This document shows positions 1-8,802 of a DNA stretch of 64,000 nucleotides, piece by piece (within the stretch, counting starts at the first letter, position 1; every line of letters starts with the position of its first letter). The position numbers and the translations under genes are program-made. This stretch comes from Vibrio sp. SCSIO 43135. Its GTDB lineage: Bacteria; Pseudomonadota; Gammaproteobacteria; Enterobacterales; Vibrionaceae. The DNA is taken from positions 62,001-126,000 of the forward strand of contig NZ_CP071860.1 in assembly GCF_023716665.1 (NCBI RefSeq), written 5' to 3'. The notes under the pieces were generated by a model. The model did not search any database and had not been told where the DNA came from. It was given only the letters and a program-made list of their open reading frames with translations.

Positions 1-812
1 GCCCTGAGCATTTACATAACCACTACCGAAAAAACCGAGCGGGTAAAGGGACGTTTGCGAAAACCATGAACGGCATTGAGCTTTTGAAATCTCATGACGT
101 TTCGTTTGCCACACTCACATGTGTTAATGATGTGACAGGGCGGCACCCGCTTGAGGTTTATCAGTTTTTACGTGATGAGGTTGGATCGAAACAGATTCAA
201 TTCATCCCAGTAGTAGATAAACGCTCTAGCTCCACGAACAATAAATGGCTACATGCGAGCAAAGCGATCATTCCTGTATCTGGGCCGGTCGAATCATGGA
301 GCGTAGATTCTCACCAGTGGGGAGTGTTTCTCTCTACTATTTTTGACCAATGGTTCGAGCTCGACTTTGGCAAGGTCTTCATTCCTTACTTTGAAAACGT
401 CATCGGTATGTGGATGGGTAAGCCAAGTACGATGTGTACTTTGAGTGATATCTGTGGAAAAGGGTTAGCTGTGGAGCCTAATGGTGATGTGTACTCGTGT
501 GATCATTATGTGTATCCAGAGTTCCGAATCGGCAATATCCTTAAAACGAATCTAGCAAGTATGGCCTTTTCCTCCCGCCAACAGGCTTTTGGGTTTGGTA
601 AACAAAAATCACTGCCAAAGCAATGCGTACAATGTGAGTTTAAGTTTGCCTGCCATGGTGAGTGTCCTAAGAATCGTATTATTAAGTCTCGTGATGGTGA
701 AGACGGTTTGAACTACTTATGCACTGGCTGGCTTAAGTTCTTTAAGCATGTGGATCCGACCATTCGAGCTCTACTTACTGTTAATGGTATCAATGCCTTA
801 AGTGAGAAATAA
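1..812 (+). CDS. Anaerobic sulfatase maturase (radical SAM/SPASM), C-terminal part, cut by window start
   Basis: The reading frame is open from the first bases (codons begin at position 3, giving PEHLHNHYRKNRAGKGTF before the first internal Met at 66), so the true start and the radical-SAM CxxxCxxC cluster lie upstream of the window. What remains is the end of the SAM barrel and the C-terminal SPASM region. Its cysteines are spread as CTLSDICGKG, DVYSCDHY, KQCVQCEF, ACHGECPKN and LCTGW, typical for the auxiliary iron-sulfur clusters of anSME/AslB proteins. This family oxidises a Cys or Ser of a sulfatase to formylglycine in the cytoplasm without oxygen. A Cys-type sulfatase lies 218 bp downstream on the same strand, which fits an enzyme-substrate pair. 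Family assignment is firm; the particular substrate is inferred from position. Confidence 0.93.
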   Translation, partial: PEHLHNHYRKNRAGKGTFAKTMNGIELLKSHDVSFATLTCVNDVTGRHPLEVYQFLRDEVGSKQIQFIPVVDKRSSSTNNKWLHASKAIIPVSGPVESWSVDSHQWGVFLSTIFDQWFELDFGKVFIPYFENVIGMWMGKPSTMCTLSDICGKGLAVEPNGDVYSCDHYVYPEFRIGNILKTNLASMAFSSRQQAFGFGKQKSLPKQCVQCEFKFACHGECPKNRIIKSRDGEDGLNYLCTGWLKFFKHVDPTIRALLTVNGINALSEK

Positions 813-883
813 TTCTTACCTATGCAACTTGTTTATCTTTCTTTGTCGACTAAGCTTAAATCGAAATACACGAGAGTAACTGT

Positions 884-958
884 ATGAAAATTCAACGTGC
901 TTTGGCTCGTTGTTACATCAACCTCGCATCAAGCTGGTACCCGAAAGCTAATCAATAG
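884..958 (+). CDS. Possible 24-residue ORF between maturase and sulfatase
   Basis: A short ATG-started frame (MKIQRALARCYINLASSWYP and four more residues) follows a weak GAGAG-like ribosome site. I recognise no family. It lies in the 218-bp gap between the maturase and the sulfatase and could be a leader peptide, a gene remnant or chance. Only the presence of a start, a moderate ribosome site and codons without a stop supports it. Confidence 0.2.
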   Translation: MKIQRALARCYINLASSWYPKANQ

Positions 959-1030
959 CTAGATGAAGTGTTCTAGAAGGGGTATGGCACATCGAGGTTC
1001 TTATAACAAGAAATTGAATGAGGACGACAT

Positions 1031-2533
1031 ATGAAAAGGATGTTTCACCTTCTTATATTGAGTGTTTTGGCTACTTGGTCGGCTTTCAGCGCTGCAGCCC
1101 AAGAGCAGCCAAATATTTTTGTCATCTTTACTGATGATATTGGTATTTCTAACGTCAGTGCTTATCACAATGGGGTGATGAGCAGCCAAACTCCAAATAT
1201 AGATAGCATCGCAGAAAATGGAATGATGCTAACGGATTATTACGCTCAGCCGTCTTGTACCGCTGGGCGTTCTGCTTTTCTAACCGGGCAGTTTCCTGTG
1301 CGAACCGGTATGCACACCGTTGGCTTGCCTGGAGGGCCGGTAGGTCTGCATGCGGATACTCCAACGTTACCTGAGATATTGAAAACGATGGGCTATGTGA
1401 CTGGCCAGTTTGGTAAGAACCATCTTGGTGACAGAGACGAATTTCTACCTACTATGCACGGTTTTGATGAGTACTGGGGTTGGCTATATCACCTAAATGC
1501 CATGGAATACACTGAAGACCCTGATTGGCCTACGGATCCTGCGTTTCAGAAGTTTGCGCCTCGTAACGTGATTCATGCAAAATCTGATGGCAAAGGGAAG
1601 CAAACCATTAAAGATGATGGTCCACTGACGATTGAACGAATGAGAACCCTTGATGATGAAGTGAATAAGCACGCTATCGACTTCATTGAAAGAGCGGTTA
1701 AGGCCGATAAACCTTTCTTTACGTGGTATTGCCCTTCGAGAGGCCATGTGTGGACGCATTTGTCGCCAGAGTATGAAGCCATGCTTGGAAAAAATGGTTG
1801 GGGGCTGCAAGAAGTGGTCATGAAAGATCTCGATGACCATGTAGGGGAGATGTTTGCCAAGCTAGAAGAGCTCGGGGTAGCAGACAATACTATCGTGATT
1901 TTCACCGCGGATAACGGCCCTGAGATCATGACGTGGCCTGATGGCGGTATGACACCATTCCACGGTGAGAAAGGGACCACTTGGGAAGGGGGCGTTAGAG
2001 CACCGGCTTTAGTTAGCTGGCCAGACAAAATCCCAGCAGGCTCTGTGAACAATGGCATATTTGATGGCATGGATTGGTTACCAACGCTAGTCGCAGCAGC
2101 GGGTGGCCCTACCGACCTCAAAGAAAAACTACTGAAAGGCCACGATGGCTTCAAAGCCCACCTTGATGGTTACAACCAATTAGATATGCTCACGAAAGAT
2201 AGCCAATCGAATCGAAATGAAATTTTCTATTATGAGCGTGACAAACTTCAGGCGGTTCGTGTTGGTGATTGGAAAGCTCACTTTGTGGTTCAGAATCATG
2301 GATGGAGTGGACCAAAAGAAGAGTTAAATGCACCTTTGCTCTTTAACCTTCGCCGAGACCCTTACGAAAGGGCAGCGGAAGAGTCTGGGATGTACCTAAA
2401 GTGGATGGGGCAAAAAATGTGGGCATTTGGTCCTGCTCAGGCAGCAGTGCAGCAACACTTAGCGACCTTTAAAGAGTGGCCGCCTCTCACTCCGGAAATG
2501 CCAGCTACAAATAATGGTGGTGTTGGTAACTAA
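1031..2533 (+). CDS. Arylsulfatase-family sulfatase, Cys type, exported
   Basis: A 500-residue sulfatase that hydrolyses a sulfate ester; the substrate is unknown and is often a sulfated algal or host glycan in marine bacteria. Residues 1-23 form a signal peptide ending near SAAAQ, so it acts in the periplasm or outside. The metal-binding DD pair is at 35-36. The formylglycine motif CTAGR is at 76-80, following C-x-A-x-R with cysteine as the residue to be modified. Further metal and sulfate ligands lie in the TADNGPE stretch. The start at 1031 has a GAGGA ribosome site. The maturase just upstream suggests joint function. A symmetric terminator follows directly. Confidence 0.93.
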   Translation: MKRMFHLLILSVLATWSAFSAAAQEQPNIFVIFTDDIGISNVSAYHNGVMSSQTPNIDSIAENGMMLTDYYAQPSCTAGRSAFLTGQFPVRTGMHTVGLPGGPVGLHADTPTLPEILKTMGYVTGQFGKNHLGDRDEFLPTMHGFDEYWGWLYHLNAMEYTEDPDWPTDPAFQKFAPRNVIHAKSDGKGKQTIKDDGPLTIERMRTLDDEVNKHAIDFIERAVKADKPFFTWYCPSRGHVWTHLSPEYEAMLGKNGWGLQEVVMKDLDDHVGEMFAKLEELGVADNTIVIFTADNGPEIMTWPDGGMTPFHGEKGTTWEGGVRAPALVSWPDKIPAGSVNNGIFDGMDWLPTLVAAAGGPTDLKEKLLKGHDGFKAHLDGYNQLDMLTKDSQSNRNEIFYYERDKLQAVRVGDWKAHFVVQNHGWSGPKEELNAPLLFNLRRDPYERAAEESGMYLKWMGQKMWAFGPAQAAVQQHLATFKEWPPLTPEMPATNNGGVGN

Positions 2534-2549
2534 CCTAAAGCACCAACGA

Positions 2550-2574
2550 AAAGGGCCCGCATCGCGGGCCCTTT
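2550..2574. terminator. Bidirectional intrinsic terminator
   Basis: Stem GGGCCCGC / GCGGGCCC with loop ATC, flanked by AAA and TTT. It lies between the converging sulfatase and TetR genes and can serve both. Confidence 0.85.
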
Positions 2575-2591
2575 GCTATATGGGAGCGAGT

Positions 2592-3161
2592 CTAGCTAAT
2601 CGAGGAAATCGTTTCTTGCATGGCCGTATCTAGAATCGCGCGATTTCTTTGCATTGCCGCCATGAGGGTAGAACCAAGCCATAGACCATAAAGTGTGCGA
2701 GACAGCGCTTTAGGATCGGCGATATTAAAGTCGTCATCTTCATTTCCTTCAATAAACAGATCTGCCATTCGCTGGATGATTTTCTCGGCACCCTCCGACA
2801 TTGTGGACTGCATTTGGTTGGAAGTGCCTGAAATCTCACCTGCCAGTTTGACGACTAAGCACTGAATTTGAAAGTCGTCCGTTAGCTTGGAGTCGCTCCA
2901 GAACGTGAAGTACTCAATTACTCTTTGTTGGCGAGTCATTGTCTCATCACTTAAGTAACCATCTAATATCGATAAGTGATTATCGAAGTAATCCCCAAGT
3001 AGGATTTCGCCAAAATGCTCTTTTGATTTGAAGTAGTGGTAAAAAGAACCTTTGGTACCTTCTGCCTCGTTGATGATCTTCATAAGCCCAACACCGGCAA
3101 ACCCATGTTCATTAATCAGCTTGAAGCCAGCATCCAACATGGCTTGACGCATATCTTTCAT
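2592..3161 (-). CDS. TetR-family regulator
   Basis: A 189-residue TetR/AcrR repressor. The N-terminal helix-turn-helix covers about residues 5-55, with the typical GTKGSFYHYFKSKEHF recognition helix region; the rest is an all-helical ligand domain. Family members with this GSFYHYF form often respond to electrophiles or small carbonyls (NemR/AcuR type), but the ligand here cannot be read from sequence. An imperfect palindrome (TATACCAA/TTGGTCTA) lies about 36 bp upstream of the start and is a likely autoregulatory operator. No obvious partner gene diverges from it; the neighbour upstream is a cytochrome on the same strand, ending 72 bp away. Confidence 0.88.
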   Translation of the reverse strand: MKDMRQAMLDAGFKLINEHGFAGVGLMKIINEAEGTKGSFYHYFKSKEHFGEILLGDYFDNHLSILDGYLSDETMTRQQRVIEYFTFWSDSKLTDDFQIQCLVVKLAGEISGTSNQMQSTMSEGAEKIIQRMADLFIEGNEDDDFNIADPKALSRTLYGLWLGSTLMAAMQRNRAILDTAMQETISSIS

Positions 3162-3196
3162 TGGTTGTTACTCTCTACATAACATAGTCTAGATAG

Positions 3197-3216
3197 TATA
3201 CCAACCGCTTGGTCTA
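3197..3216. promoter_or_regulatory. Candidate TetR operator
   Basis: TATACCAA-CCGC-TTGGTCTA: the half-sites match as an inverted repeat in seven of eight positions. It sits 36 bp upstream of the TetR start codon, between it and the cytochrome gene. The function is inferred from symmetry and position. Confidence 0.5.
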
Positions 3217-3232
3217 GTGACGACAAGTAATT

Positions 3233-5497
3233 TCACTTAACCACATTTGAAGGTGAATGTAACTTAGCCTTCAGCTGAGAAATCACGTTGTCGGGGGCGA
3301 AAGGTGCAAGCTTATTGATGCAGGCTTGTGCGGTTTTCAACTTGTGCCTAACTTGTAGATCGCAGCGTGCATATAGATGATTTGGGTCTTGGCTTAGGCT
3401 GTAAGCTTTGGCAAGTGCGGAATCAGCTTGCGTCAGGCTCGATTGCTCTAGTGAAAGCCCATAAACCAGCCAGTATTGTGCGTTCTCAGGCTCAGCGACT
3501 GTGGCTTGCTTAAAGTAGCTGATGGCCTCACTCTTGTTCTTCTGCCGTATCAAAGATAGTCCGATGGAGTACATGAATACTCCAGATGAAGGTTGAGCAT
3601 TGAGTCCTTGCTTGAGTACGTTTAACGCCAATTCCTCTTTTCCCGCTGACTTGTATAAATCGGCTAAGTTGATATAGCTGTTAGGGTAGTAGGGTTCAAT
3701 TTCTATAGCAGAGGTGTAAGACGTAATGGCTTTATCAAGCTTTCCTTGTGCGCGATAGACGTTGCCAAGATTGGTTCTTCCAAAGCCTCTATCGCTGTTA
3801 TAAATCTGAATACTTAAATACTCTTCAAGTGCCGGCTCAATACGCTGTTTCTGAGCTATTGTCATGGATTGCCAATGTTTGGCTAAAGCACCTGCCGCTT
3901 CTGTCCGAACAGCATAAACAGAATCCTCCAGTAAAGGCGCCAATAGCTGCCATTTCTGATCGAAAGGATAGTTGATTGCTCCTTGAACCGCGCCTAACCT
4001 AATGAGCTCGTTCTGGTGTTTCGTTGCTCGCGCTAATGCCACTAGGCTATTTTGTCCTGGATGGTTGGCTATGCGTTGTAATGCTGAGGCTCGAATAATG
4101 GGACTTTCCCCTGAGTTCTGGGCAACATATGACAATGCATTTCCGGCACTATTGTGATTGATGGCCGAGGCATAAAAGGCGAGCGAAAAGTGTCGTGGGT
4201 TTCGATGCTCTGAGTTTGGAAACCATTTCTCCAAAGCACTATTGGCCCATTGATCGGTTTTATCCTCGTGACAGCTCGTACAAACGTTCGGTGTACCGAT
4301 GTTCATAGAAAGATCGGGCCTTGGGATTTGCCAACTATGGTCACGTCGGGGGTCAACTTGCATATAAGTCGTTTCCGGCATGTGACACGTCGTGCACTTT
4401 GATGCCTCGCTGTTGGGTAAGTGGAAAGTGTGCTTATCTGAGCCGTACTCTTGCGGAGAGTGGCACTGAGCGCAGACCGTTTCCTCTGGTATTTTCAATT
4501 TTGCATTGTGCGGGTCGTGACAATTGGTACAACTGACTCCTTTTTCTGCCATTTTTGACTGCAGAAATGAGCCGTAGACGTAGTCCTCGTCATATATCTG
4601 ACCATCATGATGATACAACTCAGGGGTAATAGTACTGAGCAAGTAGCGGTCTAGAAAATTGCCGGAGACATGATCGTTACTTTCGCTAAGCTGAACTCGT
4701 CGGCTATGGCATTGCGCGCACACCGCCAATTGATCGGTATCTTCAATATCAAGAGGTTGAGCGGTTGAACTGCCTTCTTTAATAACCCATTCTTTTACCG
4801 CTTTTGATAGATCACGTTCGAAGCCAAAGTGCGCTTGTGATGGTTGATTTGAGTTGGCCCAGTCAAGGTGAGCTTGCCCAGCACCATGGCATGCCTCGCA
4901 GCCGACACTGATTTCAGACCACGTTGTTTTATAAGTGTTTGTGTCAGCACTATAGTTTTTTTCAAGGTTGGTCGAGTGGCAATCCGCACACATGAAATTC
5001 CAATTTTGACCTGTGTTAGTCCAATAAAATTCATCTTTGGGGGGCATGTTCGGGTAGAGGTGGAACCATCGCTGTCCACCTTGGTTTTCTGGCCTTGAGT
5101 CCCACGCAAAAGGAATCAGTTGGACTCTACCATCCTCGAACTCAACCATATATTGCTGAAGTGGGGTGACGCCAAAAGTGTATTTGATTTGGTAGTCATG
5201 CCATTGTCCATCTGGCCCTTGTATGTTGACCAAGAACTGATCATTCAGTGTGAAGAAGCGGTTGACGCTACCTTCAAACTCGAACTTAGCATCATTGAAG
5301 TCACCCAGTACTGTTTTGGCAGTAGCGTGCTGCATTGCCTGCTGATGGTGAGAACCTTGCCAGGCTTGGAAAGCTTCTTGGTGGCAGTCGGCACAGGCAT
5401 TGCTTCCAACAAATTGGCTTGCATGGGCAGAGGAAAAGATAGCTGCAATTATATACAGCGTTATAATGGATAAAGTCTTAGCCAGTGACGTGTTCAT
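3233..5497 (-). CDS. Eight-heme c-type cytochrome with HEAT and TPR domains
   Basis: A 754-residue exported protein (signal peptide 1-26, ending near AHAS). Eight CxxCH heme sites are visible: C35, C170, C200, C260, C323, C342, C368 and C406. After about residue 430 there are helical repeats of HEAT type (about 450-560) and at least three TPR units (about 590-740, for example GKLDKAITSYTSAIEIEPYY). Such multiheme cytochrome plus TPR proteins are periplasmic electron-transfer proteins; the substrate is unknown. The nearest named fold is the cytochrome c554/NrfA-like superfamily. The start has a clear AAGGA site. No maturation or partner oxidoreductase gene is adjacent, so the electron partner is not known. 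Confidence 0.88.
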   Translation of the reverse strand: MNTSLAKTLSIITLYIIAAIFSSAHASQFVGSNACADCHQEAFQAWQGSHHQQAMQHATAKTVLGDFNDAKFEFEGSVNRFFTLNDQFLVNIQGPDGQWHDYQIKYTFGVTPLQQYMVEFEDGRVQLIPFAWDSRPENQGGQRWFHLYPNMPPKDEFYWTNTGQNWNFMCADCHSTNLEKNYSADTNTYKTTWSEISVGCEACHGAGQAHLDWANSNQPSQAHFGFERDLSKAVKEWVIKEGSSTAQPLDIEDTDQLAVCAQCHSRRVQLSESNDHVSGNFLDRYLLSTITPELYHHDGQIYDEDYVYGSFLQSKMAEKGVSCTNCHDPHNAKLKIPEETVCAQCHSPQEYGSDKHTFHLPNSEASKCTTCHMPETTYMQVDPRRDHSWQIPRPDLSMNIGTPNVCTSCHEDKTDQWANSALEKWFPNSEHRNPRHFSLAFYASAINHNSAGNALSYVAQNSGESPIIRASALQRIANHPGQNSLVALARATKHQNELIRLGAVQGAINYPFDQKWQLLAPLLEDSVYAVRTEAAGALAKHWQSMTIAQKQRIEPALEEYLSIQIYNSDRGFGRTNLGNVYRAQGKLDKAITSYTSAIEIEPYYPNSYINLADLYKSAGKEELALNVLKQGLNAQPSSGVFMYSIGLSLIRQKNKSEAISYFKQATVAEPENAQYWLVYGLSLEQSSLTQADSALAKAYSLSQDPNHLYARCDLQVRHKLKTAQACINKLAPFAPDNVISQLKAKLHSPSNVVK

Positions 5498-5599
5498 GAA
5501 TGTCCTTATTCATTTGATTCGAAGTCTCTGCTTCGTATGACTATGATTATAGACACCATATTGTTTTATATGGTTTTTTTATCTTAAATTTGGATCTGT

Positions 5600-6172
5600 A
5601 TGGCGTCGAATCCGATTATGGTTGTTCAACTTGTCGAACGTGATGACATGAGGGTGAAAGCGCTCGAGTGTGTCTATTCTCTCATGCTCCCTCAATGCTA
5701 TATTGCAGCTGGTTTTGTGCGTAATTTAGTGTGGGATCACTTACATGGTTATGAAAAGTCTACCGCGCTAAATGATGTTGATGTCATCTACTTTGACGGC
5801 CAAGAAACGGATCAGCAGTTGCTCCGAGAGTATGAGCATAGGTTGACTAAGATGATGCCAGAGTTGAACTGGCAGGTGCGAAATCAGGCATGGATGCACG
5901 TGAGAAATAACGACAAACCCTATTCATCAAGCCTAGATGCCATGAGTCATTGGGTTGAGAAAGAAACGGCAGTGGCCATACGCAAGAGAGATGACGGTGA
6001 ATATGAATGTCTGGCTGCCTTTGGCTGGGAGAGCCTGTGGGCATTAGAGCTGACTCACAACCCTAAAAGGTCTGAGAGCCTTTTCATTGAGCGCGTGACG
6101 AGTAAAGGTTGGCTGACTCACTGGCCGAAGTTGAAAGTGGTGGCGCAAAATGAGCAATCCAAGCAGGGATAA
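5600..6172 (+). CDS. Nucleotidyltransferase-fold protein (DUF925 type)
   Basis: A 190-residue protein of the DUF925/NTP_transf_6 family. Motifs are YIAAGFVRNLVWD and the acidic LNDVDVIYF near residues 55-63, which corresponds to the metal-binding DxD of the nucleotidyltransferase fold. Its substrate is not established for the family. The ATG at 5600 has a GGA five bases upstream. It ends five bases before an acetyltransferase gene on the same strand, so the two form a probable operon. Confidence 0.82.
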   Translation: MASNPIMVVQLVERDDMRVKALECVYSLMLPQCYIAAGFVRNLVWDHLHGYEKSTALNDVDVIYFDGQETDQQLLREYEHRLTKMMPELNWQVRNQAWMHVRNNDKPYSSSLDAMSHWVEKETAVAIRKRDDGEYECLAAFGWESLWALELTHNPKRSESLFIERVTSKGWLTHWPKLKVVAQNEQSKQG

Positions 6173-6177
6173 CGGTA

Positions 6178-6648
6178 ATGGTTGAAATAGCTGCGTACGC
6201 AAGCCAATGGGAAGAGCAAGTTAAACAGTTAAAGGTGCGGGCCGAGCAGCAGGCGTTTACTGTAAGTGATATTGCGTTGGCTCTACAGGAAATCAAACCC
6301 AATGAGTTGCCGCACGTTGTTTTACACGAGGAGCAAGTCGTAGGCTTCTTTTTGCTGGATGCGGCTTACCACCGCAGTTATTCGTTTTGTCCGAACACAG
6401 GGTGGGGTATCCGTTCATTATTGATTGATCAGCGGTTTCAAGGACAAGGTATTGCTAAAAAAGCACTACAGCAGTTACCGCAGTTTGTTAAACGTCATTA
6501 CCAAGGTGTGGAACAGCTAATGCTCACAGTGAACTGTCGTAATGTTGCGGCTTACTCGTGCTATCTGAAAAGTGGTTTTGTTGATACAAAAGAGTTGTAT
6601 TTAGGTGGCCCCGTAGGGCCACAACATATCATGCGCTGCTTAGTTTAA
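6178..6648 (+). CDS. GNAT-family N-acetyltransferase
   Basis: A 156-residue GNAT acetyltransferase. The acetyl-CoA binding motif A is visible as SLLIDQRFQGQGIAKKAL (about residues 80-97), followed by the LTVNCRNVAAYSCYLKSGF segment usual for motif B. The acceptor substrate is unknown. It begins five bases after the nucleotidyltransferase gene and is probably cotranscribed. It converges on the next gene with only three bases between the stops; a GTGGCCC/GGGCCAC hairpin lies inside its last codons. Confidence 0.85.
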   Translation: MVEIAAYASQWEEQVKQLKVRAEQQAFTVSDIALALQEIKPNELPHVVLHEEQVVGFFLLDAAYHRSYSFCPNTGWGIRSLLIDQRFQGQGIAKKALQQLPQFVKRHYQGVEQLMLTVNCRNVAAYSCYLKSGFVDTKELYLGGPVGPQHIMRCLV

Positions 6649-6651
6649 GCC

Positions 6652-7212
6652 TTACGAGTCCATAGAATTAAGCAGCATTTGCAGTTCTTGAATCAGTTCT
6701 TCGGTTTTTGGCTCGACTTTTTTCATTTCTTCAAACACTTTGAACTGCAGGTCTTGTTGGGTCTGCAGTACTTCTGGTGTTTGTAAGAACTCGGCGCGCT
6801 TTTCGGTTTGTTCGATCTGTTCTTGTTGCAAATCGCGGTATATTTCCTGACGTTTCTCTTCAGTGATGTTCTCATCCGCTAACTCATTGCGAGCGTTGGA
6901 TAGCTCTTGTTCGAAGCCTTGAGGGTCATAACCTATTTCTTTTGCCACAATATCCAGCTTTTTGTTGGCTTCATCGGTTTCTTGCACTAGTTGAGGGTTT
7001 TGTTCAAACGCCTGTTTTTTGATGTGGCTAAGTTGGATCTGAAGTTCGCTCACTCGTTGATTGATTTGAGTGGTAGCTTCCATTGCTGCTTCACTATCTT
7101 TTAACGCTTCAGAGCGAATTTCCATATTGCTATTGGTTTCGGGCTCATTGGCAAATGCAGCAGATAGAGCTACAAGAAAAGACAATGAAAGTACTGGCAA
7201 TAATTTGTTCAT
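6652..7212 (-). CDS. Exported coiled-coil protein of unknown function
   Basis: A 186-residue protein with a signal peptide (about 1-21, LSAAFANE) followed by an almost wholly charged helical region rich in E, Q and K, with heptad-like spacing over residues 35-180. There is no transmembrane segment after the signal, so it is probably periplasmic. I do not recognise a named domain. It has an AAGG ribosome site. It converges on the acetyltransferase gene and has a 377-bp gene-free stretch upstream. Confidence 0.72.
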   Translation of the reverse strand: MNKLLPVLSLSFLVALSAAFANEPETNSNMEIRSEALKDSEAAMEATTQINQRVSELQIQLSHIKKQAFEQNPQLVQETDEANKKLDIVAKEIGYDPQGFEQELSNARNELADENITEEKRQEIYRDLQQEQIEQTEKRAEFLQTPEVLQTQQDLQFKVFEEMKKVEPKTEELIQELQMLLNSMDS

Positions 7213-7589
7213 AGTAAGGCCTTTCGAGCTAAATTCGATAGGCCGTTACTGTAAATCCTATGAATAGCAGCGAGTCAGTAACTCGTCATAGATTGTAAAT
7301 GGTTGGTAAAATTTCTTACGTTTATGGCTGAAATTTAATCGCCAGTGTAAGGTAAGAGGAAGTTGTCTGATATCTTTCTAGTTATATACTAAACAACAAG
7401 TTAGGAAAGGTTTCGTACTGTAAGTGTGGATTATCGGTGCCATGGCTGTGTAGGGCTATTCTTACAAATTGATACTATCCTGACTTACTTTTTGCACAAA
7501 ATTCGAAAAGCGATTCGCTAGCATGAGTACACTTCGCGCTCACAAAGTGAACGGTTTATTTGTAACCTTAGGGCGGGTTTTTCCTCAAA
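7213..7589. other. Gene-free divergent promoter region
   Basis: This 377-bp stretch separates the coiled-coil protein (minus) from the DUF481 protein (plus) and must hold both promoters. It is AT-rich. I see no long repeat, no strong palindrome and no ORF with a ribosome site. Confidence 0.5.
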
Positions 7590-8714
7590 ATGAAGATTAG
7601 AACATTGTCTCCATTGGTGTTGAGTGTGATCTCAGTACCAGCGTTTAGCGCAGATGTTGTTGACCAAGAAAAGTTAGAGTTAGAGCCAATCTCTAAAACG
7701 GTGAACATTGATCATGATGAAGGATGGTTACAACTTAAATCGGGAGAAGTCTTGATTGGCAGTTTTACCGGATCGGTTAAGGAAGATCATAACTCGTACG
7801 ATCAAACTATTGAGTTTGATAGTGATGACCTCGGTGACCAAGAAATCGATTTGGAAGATATCGCAATCTTACAAACCGCGAGTAAGTTTCGAATTCGCTT
7901 AGCCAATGGTGAAACTTACGAGGGTTACCTAAGAATCGAAGATGACAAGCTGACGATTATTGACGGCGAGCAGACTAAGATTGTGCCAACGGGTCAAGTG
8001 GTCACAATACATAATCTCACAACCAATGAACTGGAACGCTGGAGTAGCGACATTTTCCTAGGGGCAAATTTCAGTAAAGGTAATACGGATGAACTTTCGG
8101 TGACTGCTGAGTTCAATGCCGAGCGTACCACTGTGTATTCGCGCACTTTGTTGAAATACAGTGGTAACGTCACTGAGTCATCTGGCGAGAAAACCGCAAA
8201 CAGCCATATGGCGGATGGTTCGTACGATATTTACTTAAAGAATCAGCTCTTTTTTAGGCCAATTAAGCTGACAGTATCCAGTGATGAATTCCAGAACATT
8301 GATTACCAAGTCAATGCATCTATGCAGATCGGTTATTTCGTAGTGACACAATCTGATTTAGAGTGGGATGTATCACTCGGTCCGGGTTACCAGTACACGC
8401 GATTCGATACGGTTCAAGAAGAAGACTCACAAAGTGAAAGCAGCCCGACTGTGCTGTTCTCTTCGAATTTAGAATATGAAATCACCTCTGATCTCGACTT
8501 CACTCATACTTATGATATGAGTTGGGCGAGTAATGCGGCTGGTGGTGTCAGGCATATCAACAATCTTGGCCTTGACCTGGAAGTTATTGAAGACCTCGAT
8601 TTCAGCGTGAAATTTGTATGGGATCATGTTTCTGAGCCGAAAGCTGATGAAGCGGGTATTGCGCCAGAAAAGGACGATTACAAACTTAACTTTGGTGTGA
8701 CCTACGAGATTTAG
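7590..8714 (+). CDS. DUF481-family outer-membrane protein (YdiY-like)
   Basis: A 374-residue protein with a signal peptide (1-20, VPAFSA). Residues about 25-150 form a soluble N-terminal part with two similar short strand motifs (GEVLIGSFTG and GETYEGYLRI). From about residue 155 (WSSDIFLGANFSKGNTDELSV) the sequence shows the alternating pattern of a DUF481 beta-barrel and ends in an aromatic-rich strand, LNFGVTYEI. The family is found in the outer membrane of gammaproteobacteria (YdiY is acid-induced in E. coli); no transport function is established. The ribosome site GGGCGG is rather distant from the ATG. Confidence 0.85.
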   Translation: MKIRTLSPLVLSVISVPAFSADVVDQEKLELEPISKTVNIDHDEGWLQLKSGEVLIGSFTGSVKEDHNSYDQTIEFDSDDLGDQEIDLEDIAILQTASKFRIRLANGETYEGYLRIEDDKLTIIDGEQTKIVPTGQVVTIHNLTTNELERWSSDIFLGANFSKGNTDELSVTAEFNAERTTVYSRTLLKYSGNVTESSGEKTANSHMADGSYDIYLKNQLFFRPIKLTVSSDEFQNIDYQVNASMQIGYFVVTQSDLEWDVSLGPGYQYTRFDTVQEEDSQSESSPTVLFSSNLEYEITSDLDFTHTYDMSWASNAAGGVRHINNLGLDLEVIEDLDFSVKFVWDHVSEPKADEAGIAPEKDDYKLNFGVTYEI

Positions 8715-8744
8715 CGCGATGCTAAATGCTCATTGATAAAGAAA

Positions 8745-8773
8745 AACGCTCAGCCATCGCTGAGCGTTTTTTT
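8745..8773. terminator. Bidirectional intrinsic terminator
   Basis: Stem AACGCTCAGC / GCTGAGCGTT with loop CATC, flanked by an A-run and a T-run. It lies between the converging DUF481 and YwqK-like genes. Confidence 0.88.
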
Positions 8774-8802
8774 ATGATTTGACGTTGTTATGAGTAGGGT
8801 GT

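Noticed and set aside
1573..2154. 193-residue minus-strand frame
   Set aside because: It lies wholly inside the sulfatase gene; Ser/Pro-rich composition is typical of a shadow frame.
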